Assembly (NCBI GenBank): GCA_963204745.1
Contig: CAUJHF010000025.1
Location: forward strand, 47,921 to 111,920
Reading direction: 5' to 3'
Origin: Pseudomonadota bacterium
GTDB lineage: Bacteria > Pseudomonadota > Gammaproteobacteria > Steroidobacterales > GCA-2729495
DNA length: 64,000 nt
The notes below the pieces were generated by a model that saw only the letters and a list, made by a program, of their open reading frames with translations, made no database searches and had not been told where the DNA came from. Position numbers and translations under genes: made by a program. Shown one piece after another: positions 26,374-34,725 of the stretch (position 1 is its first letter; the number at the start of each line of letters is the position of its first letter).

Positions 26374-28191
26374 ATGTCCGCAGAACCCAGCTTTCCATCG
26401 TACGATCCTGCCGAATTTTCCCGCCAGCTCGCCGAGTACACGCAGGCCGCGCAAACAATGTTTGCCGAGATCATGAAGGCCCCCACCGCCGGTGCCGGAC
26501 GTGGACTCGATCCGCTCAACGTGGCTCCGGCGATGCAGGAAGCAGCCGGCCGGCTGTCGATGAGCCCGGCGCGTCTGCTGCAGGCCAACCTGCAGCTCTG
26601 GCAGCAACACATGTTGCTCTGGCAACAGATGGCTGCCTCGATGGCCACCAAAGCACAGGGCGGTGATCAGCCAGCAGTCCCGGCCTTTCCACCGGTCGCG
26701 GAACCGGAACCGGGCGACCGCCGCTTCCGTCATCCGGACTGGGAGGAAAATGCCCTGTTCGACTACATCAAGCAGTCGTACCTGATCACTTCGCGCTGGC
26801 TCGTGGACACGATGTCCGGTCTGGAAGGGCTGGATGCGCAGACTGCGAAGAAGGTGAATTTCTATACGCGACAGTTTGCCGATGCTTTTGCGCCAAGCAA
26901 CTTCGTATGGACCAACCCCGAGGTTCTGCGCGCCACCTGGGAAAGCCAGGGCAGGAATCTCGCCCGGGGCATTGAGAACTTCAAGCGCGACATGGAGCGC
27001 GGCAAGGGCGAGCTGCGTATCACGATGAGCGACCCGGACGCCTTTGAACTCGGCGTCAATCTGGCCACGACCCCCGGCAAGGTCGTCTTCCAGAACGAGC
27101 TGATCCAGCTGATCCAGTTTGAGCCGACCACGGAACAGGTGCACCGTACGCCGATCGTCATGATTCCGGCGTGGATCAACAAGTACTACATCCTGGACCT
27201 CAACGAGAAGAAGTCGTTCGTTCGCTGGGCCCTGGGGCAGGGCTATACGGTTTTTGCCGTTTCGTGGGTAAACCCTGACGAGTCGCTGGCACAAAAGACC
27301 TTTGACGACTACCTGACCGAAGGTGTCGTCGCGGCGCTGGATGCGATCGAGGCTGCAACCGGTGAGCACGAAGTCAGCGCGGTGGGTTATTGCATCGGCG
27401 GCACGATGCTGGGCGTTGCGCTTGGCTATCTCGCCGGCATCGGCGATCAGCGCATCAAGGCAGCGACCATGCTGACTGCCCAGGTGGATTTCTCGGAGCC
27501 CGGTGATCTCTCGGTTTTCATCGACGAGAAGCAGCTCGATAACCTCGACCAGATGATGGGGGCGAAGGGCTATCTTGAAGGCCAGGCGATGTTCACCACC
27601 TTCAACATGCTGCGCGCCAACGACCTGATCTGGTCGTTCTTCGTCAACAACTACCTGCTCGGCAAGGAAGCGAAGCCCTTCGATCTGCTGCACTGGAATG
27701 CCGATGCCACGCGCATGCCGCGCAAGATGCACCTGTTCTACCTGCGGCAGATGTACCTGCACAACAATCTGGTCAAGCCGGGTGCCATTGAGCTCGCCGG
27801 CGTGCCCATCGATCTCACCAAGGTGACGGTGCCGGTCTATCTCGAGGCCTGCCGCGAGGATCACATTGCGCCCTTCCGTTCCGTATTCAAGGCGCGTCAC
27901 AATTTTTCGGGCCCGGTGCGTTTTCTGCTCGCCGGCTCCGGTCATATCGCCGGCGTCATCAACCCGCCGGATGCGAACAGGTATCAATACTGGCGCAACG
28001 ATGCCGAGCCCTGGGAAATAGACGCCTGGCTGAAAGGCGCCACCGAGCATCCTGGTTCCTGGTGGCCCGACTGGGAGGCATGGCTCGCATCGCAATCCGG
28101 CGAGATGGTCCCCGCGCGCAAGCCGGGTGATGGCAAGCTTGCCGTGATCGAGGATGCGCCGGGGTCCTTTGCGAAAGTGCGCTCCACCTGA
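26374..28191 (+). CDS. phaC: Class I poly(3-hydroxyalkanoate) synthase
   Basis: 605 residues from the ATG at 26374. It polymerises hydroxyacyl-CoA. The N-terminal PhaC domain (DPLNVAPAMQEAAGRL to WLVDTMSGLEGLD) is followed by an alpha/beta-hydrolase core. The lipase-like box AVGYCIGG has nucleophile Cys340; Asp496 (CREDHIAP) and His524 (GSGHIAGV) complete the triad. The length and single-subunit form fit class I (short-chain monomers). A TTG at 26344 would add ten residues, but the ATG start is preferred. No phaA or phaB is adjacent; the thiolase at 32.3 kb is a FadI-like type and not an obvious PhaA. Confidence 0.95.
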   Translation: MSAEPSFPSYDPAEFSRQLAEYTQAAQTMFAEIMKAPTAGAGRGLDPLNVAPAMQEAAGRLSMSPARLLQANLQLWQQHMLLWQQMAASMATKAQGGDQPAVPAFPPVAEPEPGDRRFRHPDWEENALFDYIKQSYLITSRWLVDTMSGLEGLDAQTAKKVNFYTRQFADAFAPSNFVWTNPEVLRATWESQGRNLARGIENFKRDMERGKGELRITMSDPDAFELGVNLATTPGKVVFQNELIQLIQFEPTTEQVHRTPIVMIPAWINKYYILDLNEKKSFVRWALGQGYTVFAVSWVNPDESLAQKTFDDYLTEGVVAALDAIEAATGEHEVSAVGYCIGGTMLGVALGYLAGIGDQRIKAATMLTAQVDFSEPGDLSVFIDEKQLDNLDQMMGAKGYLEGQAMFTTFNMLRANDLIWSFFVNNYLLGKEAKPFDLLHWNADATRMPRKMHLFYLRQMYLHNNLVKPGAIELAGVPIDLTKVTVPVYLEACREDHIAPFRSVFKARHNFSGPVRFLLAGSGHIAGVINPPDANRYQYWRNDAEPWEIDAWLKGATEHPGSWWPDWEAWLASQSGEMVPARKPGDGKLAVIEDAPGSFAKVRST

Positions 28192-28250
28192 AAGGTGCCC
28201 GTAAAAGGTGCCGGATTTATTTTCCCTCCGCCGCAGGCCGCAGCGTCCAC

Positions 28251-28267
28251 TCAAGATCTGATCTTGA
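28251..28267. promoter_or_regulatory. Inverted repeat upstream of the Trp-rich small gene
   Basis: TCAAGAT, three bases, ATCTTGA: a 7-bp perfect dyad, 43 bases before the ATG of the next gene. Possible operator; no regulator is suggested by the neighbours. Confidence 0.25.
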
Positions 28268-28309
28268 ATGCCGGTCGAATAGCACCCGAACGACTGGCAG
28301 GACCGAGCG

Positions 28310-28525
28310 ATGAACCGCATCAACCCGAACAAGCTTCAGTACAGCAAATGGACTGCTGCGCACCCCTGCAATCGGGAAAAGCACTTTCTCGTAACCGCCG
28401 TGAATCGCGATCTGGCCGACTGCGTACAAAGCTGCATCCTTGAGGCTGTCCACAGTCGCCGCGAAACCGAGATCGACTGGCGGGAGCTGAAGAACGATGC
28501 ACGATGGCGCATTGGCTGGCGCTGA
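28310..28525 (+). CDS. TIGR02450 family Trp-rich small protein
   Basis: 71 residues: NRINPNKLQYSKWTAAHP, then NREKHFLVTAV, CVLEAV-like CILEAVHSRRETEIDWRELKND and a final RWRIGWR. This is the pattern I recall for the TIGR02450 family, small conserved proteins with several tryptophans (W14, W57, W66, W70 here) and no known function. The family is widespread in marine and photosynthetic proteobacteria and cyanobacteria. It sits between phaC and a lipoprotein esterase, with a 7-bp dyad upstream. Confidence 0.8.
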   Translation: MNRINPNKLQYSKWTAAHPCNREKHFLVTAVNRDLADCVQSCILEAVHSRRETEIDWRELKNDARWRIGWR

Positions 28526-28568
28526 GCCACAGCGCCTGGAAATCCGGTCACGACGTAGAGGTCCAGGC

Positions 28569-29432
28569 GTGCCGCTGAGGCCGGCTTTCGGAATCCTTCT
28601 CCTGACGCTGCTCATGAGCGGCTGCAGTCCGCTGCGCGTCGTCAGTTCGGTCAGTCCAATGGGTTCCGGTGAGGCCCGCCGGAACATTCCCTTCGGTACG
28701 CACGAGCTGACGCTCGACTTGTACAAGCCCGACGCAGGCACGACCAGCGCGACTCCGCGGCCAGTCATCATGTTTCTCTATGGCGGCGGCTGGCAGACTG
28801 GTACCAAGGAAGAGTACAGCTTTGTCGCCTCCACGCTGGTGCGCCAGGGCTATGTGGTCGTGATCCCGAACTACCGGTTATTCCCTGAAGTGCAGTTTCC
28901 GGAGTTCGTCAATGACGCAGCTGATGCGCTGCGCTGGACCTTCGACAATATCAACCAGTATGGTGGTGACCCGTCGAATGTTTTTGTGATGGGGCATTCT
29001 GCTGGCGGAGAGATTGCGGCGCTCCTGCATTATGACGACAGCTATCTGCAGCTTGCAGGCACTCAGCAACGACCGTGTGGCTTCATCGGTTTGTCGGGGC
29101 CCTATGACTTCCTGCCCCTGGTCGGCGGCCCGCTCGAGCAGATCTTTCCGCAGGCAACTCGCGCTTCAAGCCAGCCCGTCAATTTTGTAACCGGCAATGA
29201 GGGCCCCGCATTGCTCATTCACGGCTATCTCGACAACACGGTCAAGCCACGAAATTCTGCCAAGCTCGCTGAACTGGTTGCGGCAGCCGGCGGTGAGGCG
29301 CAGCTCATCATCGTGCCCAGGCGACAACATGCCAGTATTGTCCTTGCGCTGGCGCGCCCGCTGAGCTGGCTTGCGCCGGTCGCTGATGATGTAAGTGAGT
29401 TTATCCGGACACACAGCTGTTCGGAGGAGTGA
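28569..29432 (+). CDS. Lipoprotein alpha/beta hydrolase (esterase)
   Basis: 287 residues from a GTG at 28569 with AGAGG eight bases upstream. The lipoprotein signal ends in the lipobox LLMSGC (lipidated Cys19). The hydrolase core shows the hormone-sensitive-lipase-like oxyanion motif YGGGW, the nucleophile elbow GHSAGG and a C-terminal His (RRQHASIV). An in-frame ATG at 28497 would give a worse signal peptide and overlap the preceding gene. A carboxylesterase or lipase-like role at the cell envelope is likely; the substrate is unknown. The FAD oxidoreductase starts seven bases after its stop. Confidence 0.85.
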   Translation: MPLRPAFGILLLTLLMSGCSPLRVVSSVSPMGSGEARRNIPFGTHELTLDLYKPDAGTTSATPRPVIMFLYGGGWQTGTKEEYSFVASTLVRQGYVVVIPNYRLFPEVQFPEFVNDAADALRWTFDNINQYGGDPSNVFVMGHSAGGEIAALLHYDDSYLQLAGTQQRPCGFIGLSGPYDFLPLVGGPLEQIFPQATRASSQPVNFVTGNEGPALLIHGYLDNTVKPRNSAKLAELVAAAGGEAQLIIVPRRQHASIVLALARPLSWLAPVADDVSEFIRTHSCSEE

Positions 29433-29439
29433 CAACGAC

Positions 29440-30534
29440 ATGATTGACTGCGTCGTCGTTGGCGCCGGCGTGATCGGCCTGGCAGTGGGCCGCGCGCTTG
29501 CGATCAACGGACTGGAGGTCATCGTCATCGAGGCTGCCGGTGCCATCGGCACGGAGACGAGCAGCCGGAACTCCGAAGTCATCCACGCGGGCATCTACTA
29601 TCCGGGCAGCACCCTGAAGGCGCAGTTGTGCGTAACCGGACAGCGGCAGTTGTACCGCTACTGCGAAGAAAAGGGCATTGGCCATGCCCGTACCGGCAAG
29701 CTGATCGTGGCGAGCTGTGATGCCGAGCTTGCCGTGCTCGACGGATATCTGACACAGGCCCGTGCCAACGGTGTCACTGATCTGACAAGGCTCAGTTCTG
29801 CTGAGGTCAGCGAGCTCGAACCCGCCGTGCATTGCGCGCAGGCGCTCTATTCGCCGTCGACCGGCATCATCGACAGCCGGGCTTACATGCTTGCTCTGCA
29901 GGGAGATCTGGAGGCGCGCGGGGGCATGGTTGCGCTCAACACGCGGGCGAGCCGTGTAGTTGGCCGCAAGCAGCGATTCACGATTCAGATGGAGGGCGCA
30001 ACGACGATTCAGTGCGCAAGGCTGGTCAACGCTGCCGGCCTGCATGCGCAGGCCCTCGCCCGCAATATCGATGAGCTTCCGCCGGCAACAATTCCGCCCT
30101 TGCATCTGGCGCGCGGTCACTATTACCAGCTGGCTGGCAAGTCACCCTTCAGTCACCTCGTGTATCCGGTCGCCGGTGTTGCCGATCTGGGTATACATGT
30201 CACGCTGGACCTTGGCGGTGCGGCGCGTTTCGGCCCTGACCTCGAGTGGATCGGTTCAGTCGACTACAGTTTCGATCCCGACCGGCGAGCCGCTTTCGCA
30301 GCAGCCATCCGTCGTTACTATCCCGATCTCGATGCAGCACGGCTGCAGCCGGGCTATACGGGTATACGGCCGAAACTTGCCGGGGCGACCGAGCCTGCAG
30401 CGGACTTTGTCGTGCAGGGTGAGGATACCCACGGTGTGCCGGGACTGGTCAATCTCTACGGCATCGATTCGCCGGGGCTCACTGCTTCGCTGGCGATCGC
30501 GGAAGTAGTCGCTTCGCGGCTCAATCGCGGCTGA
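29440..30534 (+). CDS. FAD-dependent oxidoreductase, L-2-hydroxyglutarate oxidase-like
   Basis: 364 residues from the ATG at 29440, with GGAGGAG about 10 bases upstream. The DAO-family fold has an N-terminal dinucleotide-binding motif (VVVGAGVIGLAVGRAL, then EAAGAIGTETSSRNSEVIHAGIYY) and a C-terminal FAD segment (GLVNLYGIDSPGLTASLAIAEVVA). The SSRNSEVIHAGIYYPGS segment is typical of the LhgO/L2HGDH group, which oxidises L-2-hydroxyglutarate and passes electrons to the quinone pool. The stop codon lies inside the first palindrome of REP cluster 2. It probably forms an operon with the esterase. Confidence 0.85.
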   Translation: MIDCVVVGAGVIGLAVGRALAINGLEVIVIEAAGAIGTETSSRNSEVIHAGIYYPGSTLKAQLCVTGQRQLYRYCEEKGIGHARTGKLIVASCDAELAVLDGYLTQARANGVTDLTRLSSAEVSELEPAVHCAQALYSPSTGIIDSRAYMLALQGDLEARGGMVALNTRASRVVGRKQRFTIQMEGATTIQCARLVNAAGLHAQALARNIDELPPATIPPLHLARGHYYQLAGKSPFSHLVYPVAGVADLGIHVTLDLGGAARFGPDLEWIGSVDYSFDPDRRAAFAAAIRRYYPDLDAARLQPGYTGIRPKLAGATEPAADFVVQGEDTHGVPGLVNLYGIDSPGLTASLAIAEVVASRLNRG

Positions 30535-30596
30535 AGCCGCTCCTACAAGCGGCGGCTGAAGCCGCTTCTGCAAGCGGCGGCCGAATCCGCTCCTAC
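30525..30596. repeat. REP-like palindrome cluster 2
   Basis: Three tandem units of the form TCGCGGCTGAAGCCGCTCCTAC (about 30525-30546, 30549-30571, 30574-30596), the second and third slightly diverged. The reverse complement, GTAGGAGCGGCTTCAGCCGCGA, matches the cluster 1 unit except that the stem is GCGGC/GCCGC instead of GCGCC/GGCGC, a paired change that keeps the hairpin. The oxidoreductase stop (TGA, 30532-30534) and the convergent symporter stop (30593-30595) both lie inside units. Confidence 0.85.
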
Positions 30597-32320
30597 GGGT
30601 CTACGTCGTGTCCGCTGATCACATCGCGAAGCGCCGGCGGCACGTGACCGGCGCCCATCTGTCCGGAATCGAGCCGCGCCATATAGTCGCGATAGGCGCG
30701 TATCGCACGATGGCCCATGAACCACATGATCGGAATATTGACGAACAGCATCAGCCCGGTGCCCAGGCCACTCAGGTTATCGAGTTGTGCGTCCGATTTC
30801 AGGAAACCGAGCGTGGCGATGATGGCGAGGCTGCAGTATGCATACTTGAATGGCGCGACCCATCGCTCGCCAGCCAGGTACACGATGCCCTGTTCGGCGT
30901 AGTAGCTGTAGGAAATCATCGTCGAAATGGCGAACAGCCACACAGCAAGCGTCACTACCCATCGGCCGAGGCCCGGTACCACTGAATCGAATGCAACCGC
31001 AGTCAGCGCAGCACCGACGTAACTGACGTAGATACCGTGATCAGCCATCTGCGGGGCCTCCGCACTCTGCAGCGTGTTCCAGCGAATTACCGGTGCACCG
31101 GTAGCTGCAATCGCAATGGTGCCCGCCAGCCGGTGCAGGTCGTTGCCGGTCTGTTCGTTCGGCGCGCTGCGCAGGATGGTGAAGACGCGCTCACCGCCGG
31201 ACCAGGTGCTGCCGATACGGGCCGGGGCATCTGTCTCCGGCAGCGTCCATTCGCCGGCTGCAACAGCAATCGGCTGCACGTTGTCGGGCAGGGTTGCTTC
31301 GGCGGCCCGGTTCCAGGTGCCGGTTACGATGATGACGAGCGCCGTCAGCGTGCAGGTCACGATGGTATCGATGAAGGGCTCAAGCCCGGCAACGACTGAT
31401 TCGCGCACTGGCTCGCTGGTCTTGGCCGCCGAATGCGCGATCGGCGAGGTACCCTGGCCGGCCTCGTTGGAAAAAATCGCCCGCTTCATGCCGTACAGGA
31501 AGGCATAACCCATGGTCCCGCCGATGAAAGCGCCGCTTGCTTCTGTGGGTGAGAATGCCGAGCGGAAAATGAGTCCGAACATGGCCGGAATATCACCGGC
31601 GTTCATTGCCAGCACATAGAGCGCGGCTACGAAATAGATGGTGATCATGAAAGGCACGAGCGCGGCCGCTACTCGCCCGATGCGGTGAATGCCGCCAAGA
31701 ATCACCAGGCCGACGATGATCGCCAGGGCAATGCCCGCAACGATGCCTGGTACGTCAAAATACAGCTCGGTCATGTTGCCGACATTCCATGCCTGGAACA
31801 TGTTGCCGCCGGTAACGGTTGTGACCAGCAGCGTGACGCAGAACAGGCCGCCGATCAGCTTGCCAAGTCTCTGCCGCCAGGGCGGGCCATCGGCCAGCGC
31901 CTTGCTGATGACCCACATCGCTCCGCCGTGCGGGTTGTCGGGATCGTTGGTATTCCGGTAAAGCATTGCCAGCGTGACTTCGGTGGTCTTGAGCGCCATG
32001 CCGAAGAAACCGACCACCCACATCCAGAACACGGCTCCCGGTCCGCCCAGGCTGATGGCGAGTGCCACGCCGCCGATATTGCCGAGGCCGACCGTAGCCG
32101 ACAGTGCAGCCGACAATGCCTGGAAATGATTGATGGCGCCGGGGTCTGACGGATTATCGTAGCGGCCACGCAGTACATGCAGGCCGTGGGTCAGCGAACG
32201 GAACTGGCTGAAGCGCGTCCAGAGCGTAAAGGTGATCCCCGTGGCGAGCACGAGAAACAGGACTGCGTTGTGCCAGAGGAAAGAATTGGCCGTTTCGAGG
32301 AAGCTGTTAAAGTTGTTCAA
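30593..32320 (-). CDS. Alanine/glycine:cation symporter (AGCS family)
   Basis: 575-residue sodium-coupled amino-acid permease. Family signatures include SATVGLGNIGGVALAISLGGPGAVFWMWVVGFFGMALKTTEVTLAM-type loops, ALVPFMITIYFVAALYV, and the EAGQGTSPIAHSAAKTSEPVRE motif; about ten membrane helices are visible. It is about 90-100 residues longer than typical AlsT proteins. The extra sequence is a hydrophilic, presumably extracytoplasmic, insert (about 345-445) between WNRAAEATLPD and GIYVSYVGAALTAVAF. Its stop codon lies within REP cluster 2. It is transcribed away from the thiolase gene's 3' end, which ends two bases upstream of its start region. Confidence 0.92.
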   Translation of the reverse strand: MNNFNSFLETANSFLWHNAVLFLVLATGITFTLWTRFSQFRSLTHGLHVLRGRYDNPSDPGAINHFQALSAALSATVGLGNIGGVALAISLGGPGAVFWMWVVGFFGMALKTTEVTLAMLYRNTNDPDNPHGGAMWVISKALADGPPWRQRLGKLIGGLFCVTLLVTTVTGGNMFQAWNVGNMTELYFDVPGIVAGIALAIIVGLVILGGIHRIGRVAAALVPFMITIYFVAALYVLAMNAGDIPAMFGLIFRSAFSPTEASGAFIGGTMGYAFLYGMKRAIFSNEAGQGTSPIAHSAAKTSEPVRESVVAGLEPFIDTIVTCTLTALVIIVTGTWNRAAEATLPDNVQPIAVAAGEWTLPETDAPARIGSTWSGGERVFTILRSAPNEQTGNDLHRLAGTIAIAATGAPVIRWNTLQSAEAPQMADHGIYVSYVGAALTAVAFDSVVPGLGRWVVTLAVWLFAISTMISYSYYAEQGIVYLAGERWVAPFKYAYCSLAIIATLGFLKSDAQLDNLSGLGTGLMLFVNIPIMWFMGHRAIRAYRDYMARLDSGQMGAGHVPPALRDVISGHDVDP

Positions 32321-32321
32321 T

Positions 32322-33602
32322 TCATCGCTCTATGATTGCCGTGACACCCATACCGCCTGCGGTACAGATGGAAATAAGGCCGCGGCCGTTGCCGCGCAGT
32401 TCAAGCTGTCGGGCCAGCGCCCCAAGTATCCGTGCACCGGTTGCTGCAAAGGGATGGCCGATGGCAATGCTCCCACCGCGGGTATTCAGCCGCGCGCGGT
32501 CGATCGACCCCAGCGGCTGGCTGCGGCCCAGTTTGTCGTGGCAGAACTCCCGCGACTCCCATGCCTTGAGCGTCGCAAGGGTCTGCGCGGCGAAGGCTTC
32601 GTGGATCTCGTAGAGATCGAAATCGCCGAGACCCATATCCGCATCAGCCAGCATTTCCGATACCGCGTAGGCGGGCGCGAGCAGCAGCCCTTCCTTCCTG
32701 GCGAAGTCGACCGCAGCCACCTTGCCATAGCGCAGCCATGCCTGCACAGGCAGTCCGTGCGCATTGGCCCAGTCCTCCGACGCCAGCAGCACGGCTGCTG
32801 CACCATCGGTCAGCGGTGTGCTGTTGCCGGCGGTCATCGTGCCGCCAGGCCCGCGATCGAAAGCGGGTTTCAGCTTGCCCAGCCGCTCCATCGTTGAATC
32901 ACGACGGATGTTGTTGTCCTCACTGACCCCCTGCCAGGGCGTGACCAGATCCCTGTAGAAGCCTTCATCGTAAGCGCGCGCGGCTTTCTGGTGGCTCTCC
33001 AGCGCGAGCTGATCCTGGTCGCTGCGCGAGATGCTCCACTGTTTTGCGGTGAGTTCGGTACTCTGGCCCATGCTGAGACCAGTGCGAGGTTCGACGACAC
33101 CGGGCGTTTCCGGCCTGAACATCCGTGGCCGGAGTCCCAGCCATGGCCGCAGCTTCTGGCCGGCCGAGCGGCCGCGGGCGCTGCTGAACAGAAGCTCGCG
33201 GTACTCATCCGGATAGACGACCGGGAGGTCGCTGATCGAGTCCGTGCCGGCAGCGATGCCACTGTCGATCTGGCCGAGTGCGATCTTGTTGCCGAGCTGG
33301 ATCGCCGCTTCAAGGCTGGTGCCGCAGGCGCGTGTCAGGTCATAAGCCGGCGTTTCAGCCGCCAGCGTCGTGCCGAGTACGGATTCGCGCGCCAGGTTCC
33401 AGTCACGTGAGTGTTTCATGACTGCGCCGAGCGCGACATCGCCGAGGCGCTGGCCGCCAATTCCGCAGGCGTCGATCAGGCTCTGCAGCGTCGCGGTCAT
33501 CATGTCCTGGTTGGACTGGTGCGTATATGCGGTATTGGCGCGGCAGAACGGTATCCGCCTGCTGTTGATGATCGCGACACGGCGCGGCGCCTGATAATGC
33601 AT
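32322..33602 (-). CDS. Acetyl-CoA C-acyltransferase (FadI-like thiolase)
   Basis: 426 residues from the ATG at 33602. Degradative-type thiolase with the acyl-accepting Cys93 (TRACGTSLEAAIQLG), the NxxGG-type HEAFAAQTLATL segment, active-site His (GGSIAIGHPFAATGARI) and second Cys (ICTAGGMGV). The length and sequence style match FadI, the beta subunit of the trifunctional beta-oxidation complex, more than the 390-residue PhaA type. No fadJ or fadB neighbour is present, so its partner would be elsewhere. An in-frame upstream extension to 33767 runs antisense over the DUF924 gene and is not real. Confidence 0.92.
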   Translation of the reverse strand: MHYQAPRRVAIINSRRIPFCRANTAYTHQSNQDMMTATLQSLIDACGIGGQRLGDVALGAVMKHSRDWNLARESVLGTTLAAETPAYDLTRACGTSLEAAIQLGNKIALGQIDSGIAAGTDSISDLPVVYPDEYRELLFSSARGRSAGQKLRPWLGLRPRMFRPETPGVVEPRTGLSMGQSTELTAKQWSISRSDQDQLALESHQKAARAYDEGFYRDLVTPWQGVSEDNNIRRDSTMERLGKLKPAFDRGPGGTMTAGNSTPLTDGAAAVLLASEDWANAHGLPVQAWLRYGKVAAVDFARKEGLLLAPAYAVSEMLADADMGLGDFDLYEIHEAFAAQTLATLKAWESREFCHDKLGRSQPLGSIDRARLNTRGGSIAIGHPFAATGARILGALARQLELRGNGRGLISICTAGGMGVTAIIER

Positions 33603-33618
33603 GGGTTCAGGTCTCCTG

Positions 33619-34230
33619 TTACTGACCGAAGGTCGGGCCGGCAGATTCGAGATATGCGGCTTCGTCAGGCGTGTCGGGCCGGCCAAGAATCCGGTTGCGA
33701 TGAGGGAAACGGCCGTGGGCCGCGATGATGTCGTGGTGCAGTTCGGCGAACTGCGCAAAGGTGGCAAAAGTTGCCTTGAGGGTTTCCGAGACGCCGGCCA
33801 GCAGGCCTTCGTAGATTTTGACTGAGCGCTGCTGGATCCGCAGCGACTCGGCGTGCTGCAAAGGCATGAAATAGAAAACCTGTTGCAGTGGCGTGAGCGT
33901 CTTGTATGCGCCGGTCGCAGCGCCTTCCACGCACAGCTTTACCGCCTGGGCGTCCCGGGCGAACGCCTTTGGCGTGCCGCGATAGATGTTCCGGCGAAAC
34001 TGGTCGTGCAGGAGGATCAGCGCGAGCCGGCCCTCCGGCTCCTCCGCCCAGCTGTTCAGTGCGCCTTTGGCCGCGCGGTCCACAAGTGGCCCGAATTCCT
34101 GGCGGATCAGCGCATCGAAATCGGGGTCTGCGCTGAACCAGCGGTCCAGGCGACTGTCGATAGTCGGCTGATCCATGGCGCCGCCACTGAACCAGAAGTC
34201 GAGTACGCGGTGGATGTCTGGATCGCTCAT
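33619..34230 (-). CDS. DUF924 family protein
   Basis: 203 residues, all-helical, with the DUF924 pattern: VLDFWFSGGAMDQPTIDSRLDRWFSADPDFDALIRQEFGPLVDRA, then LALILLHDQFRRNIYRGTPKAFARDAQA, FYFMPLQHAESL and HHDIIAAHGRFPHRNRILGR. The family is conserved in proteobacteria and eukaryotes, with no established function. It resembles a tetratricopeptide-like fold (from memory). It sits 16 bases upstream of the thiolase start. Confidence 0.88.
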   Translation of the reverse strand: MSDPDIHRVLDFWFSGGAMDQPTIDSRLDRWFSADPDFDALIRQEFGPLVDRAAKGALNSWAEEPEGRLALILLHDQFRRNIYRGTPKAFARDAQAVKLCVEGAATGAYKTLTPLQQVFYFMPLQHAESLRIQQRSVKIYEGLLAGVSETLKATFATFAQFAELHHDIIAAHGRFPHRNRILGRPDTPDEAAYLESAGPTFGQ

Positions 34231-34260
34231 CGTCCGGAGTATAAACGGGCTGGGGCGCGG

Positions 34261-34686
34261 CTACTGCAGGCCGAGCTTCTGTTCGACCGGCCCGCTGCCG
34301 ATCGTGAAGACGGCGTCCTTGTATTTCGGTGGCCCGAACTTTGGCCGGATGTTGTTGGATAGCGCAGCCGGCTCTTTCGGAATGCCGATGAAATTGCTCT
34401 TCAGCTTCGTGTCATCGTCTATATCCTGGAACACCGACAGCGCGTACTGGCCAGGTGGCAGCAGCAGCTCGAGAGTCACGCTGTCGCCGACCCGGTTGCC
34501 GGCGACCTTCACGCTCTTGAAGGTGCGATAGCGGTCGCTGAGCCAGTCATCGGCGTTGTCATACACGCGGACGATGAGCTGCCCCTTGTCGCTCTGGATA
34601 TTGGTGGCGATCACCCGCAGATTCGGGTTTTCGGCGGCAGATACCGTTGCGCTGATGACCAGTCCGGCAAGCAGCATTGATTTCAT
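34261..34686 (-). CDS. DUF2141 family exported protein
   Basis: 141 residues. A Sec signal peptide (MLLAGLVISATVSAAEN) is followed by a beta-sandwich DUF2141 domain (KGQLIVRVYDNADDWLSD, LPPGQYALSVFQDIDDDTKL, and a C-terminal KFGPPKYKDAVFTIGSG). Family members are exported proteins of unknown role. The gene lies 30 bases upstream of DUF924 and 39 bases downstream of purK on the same strand, so it may be a tail of the pur operon. Confidence 0.88.
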   Translation of the reverse strand: MKSMLLAGLVISATVSAAENPNLRVIATNIQSDKGQLIVRVYDNADDWLSDRYRTFKSVKVAGNRVGDSVTLELLLPPGQYALSVFQDIDDDTKLKSNFIGIPKEPAALSNNIRPKFGPPKYKDAVFTIGSGPVEQKLGLQ

Positions 34687-34725
34687 GTGTGCATCAATCC
34701 GTGTTGATGATTGCTGTGACCGATA

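Noticed and set aside
26362..28332. Minus-strand open frame of 656 codons over phaC
   Set aside because: Shadow of phaC, which has its full catalytic triad.
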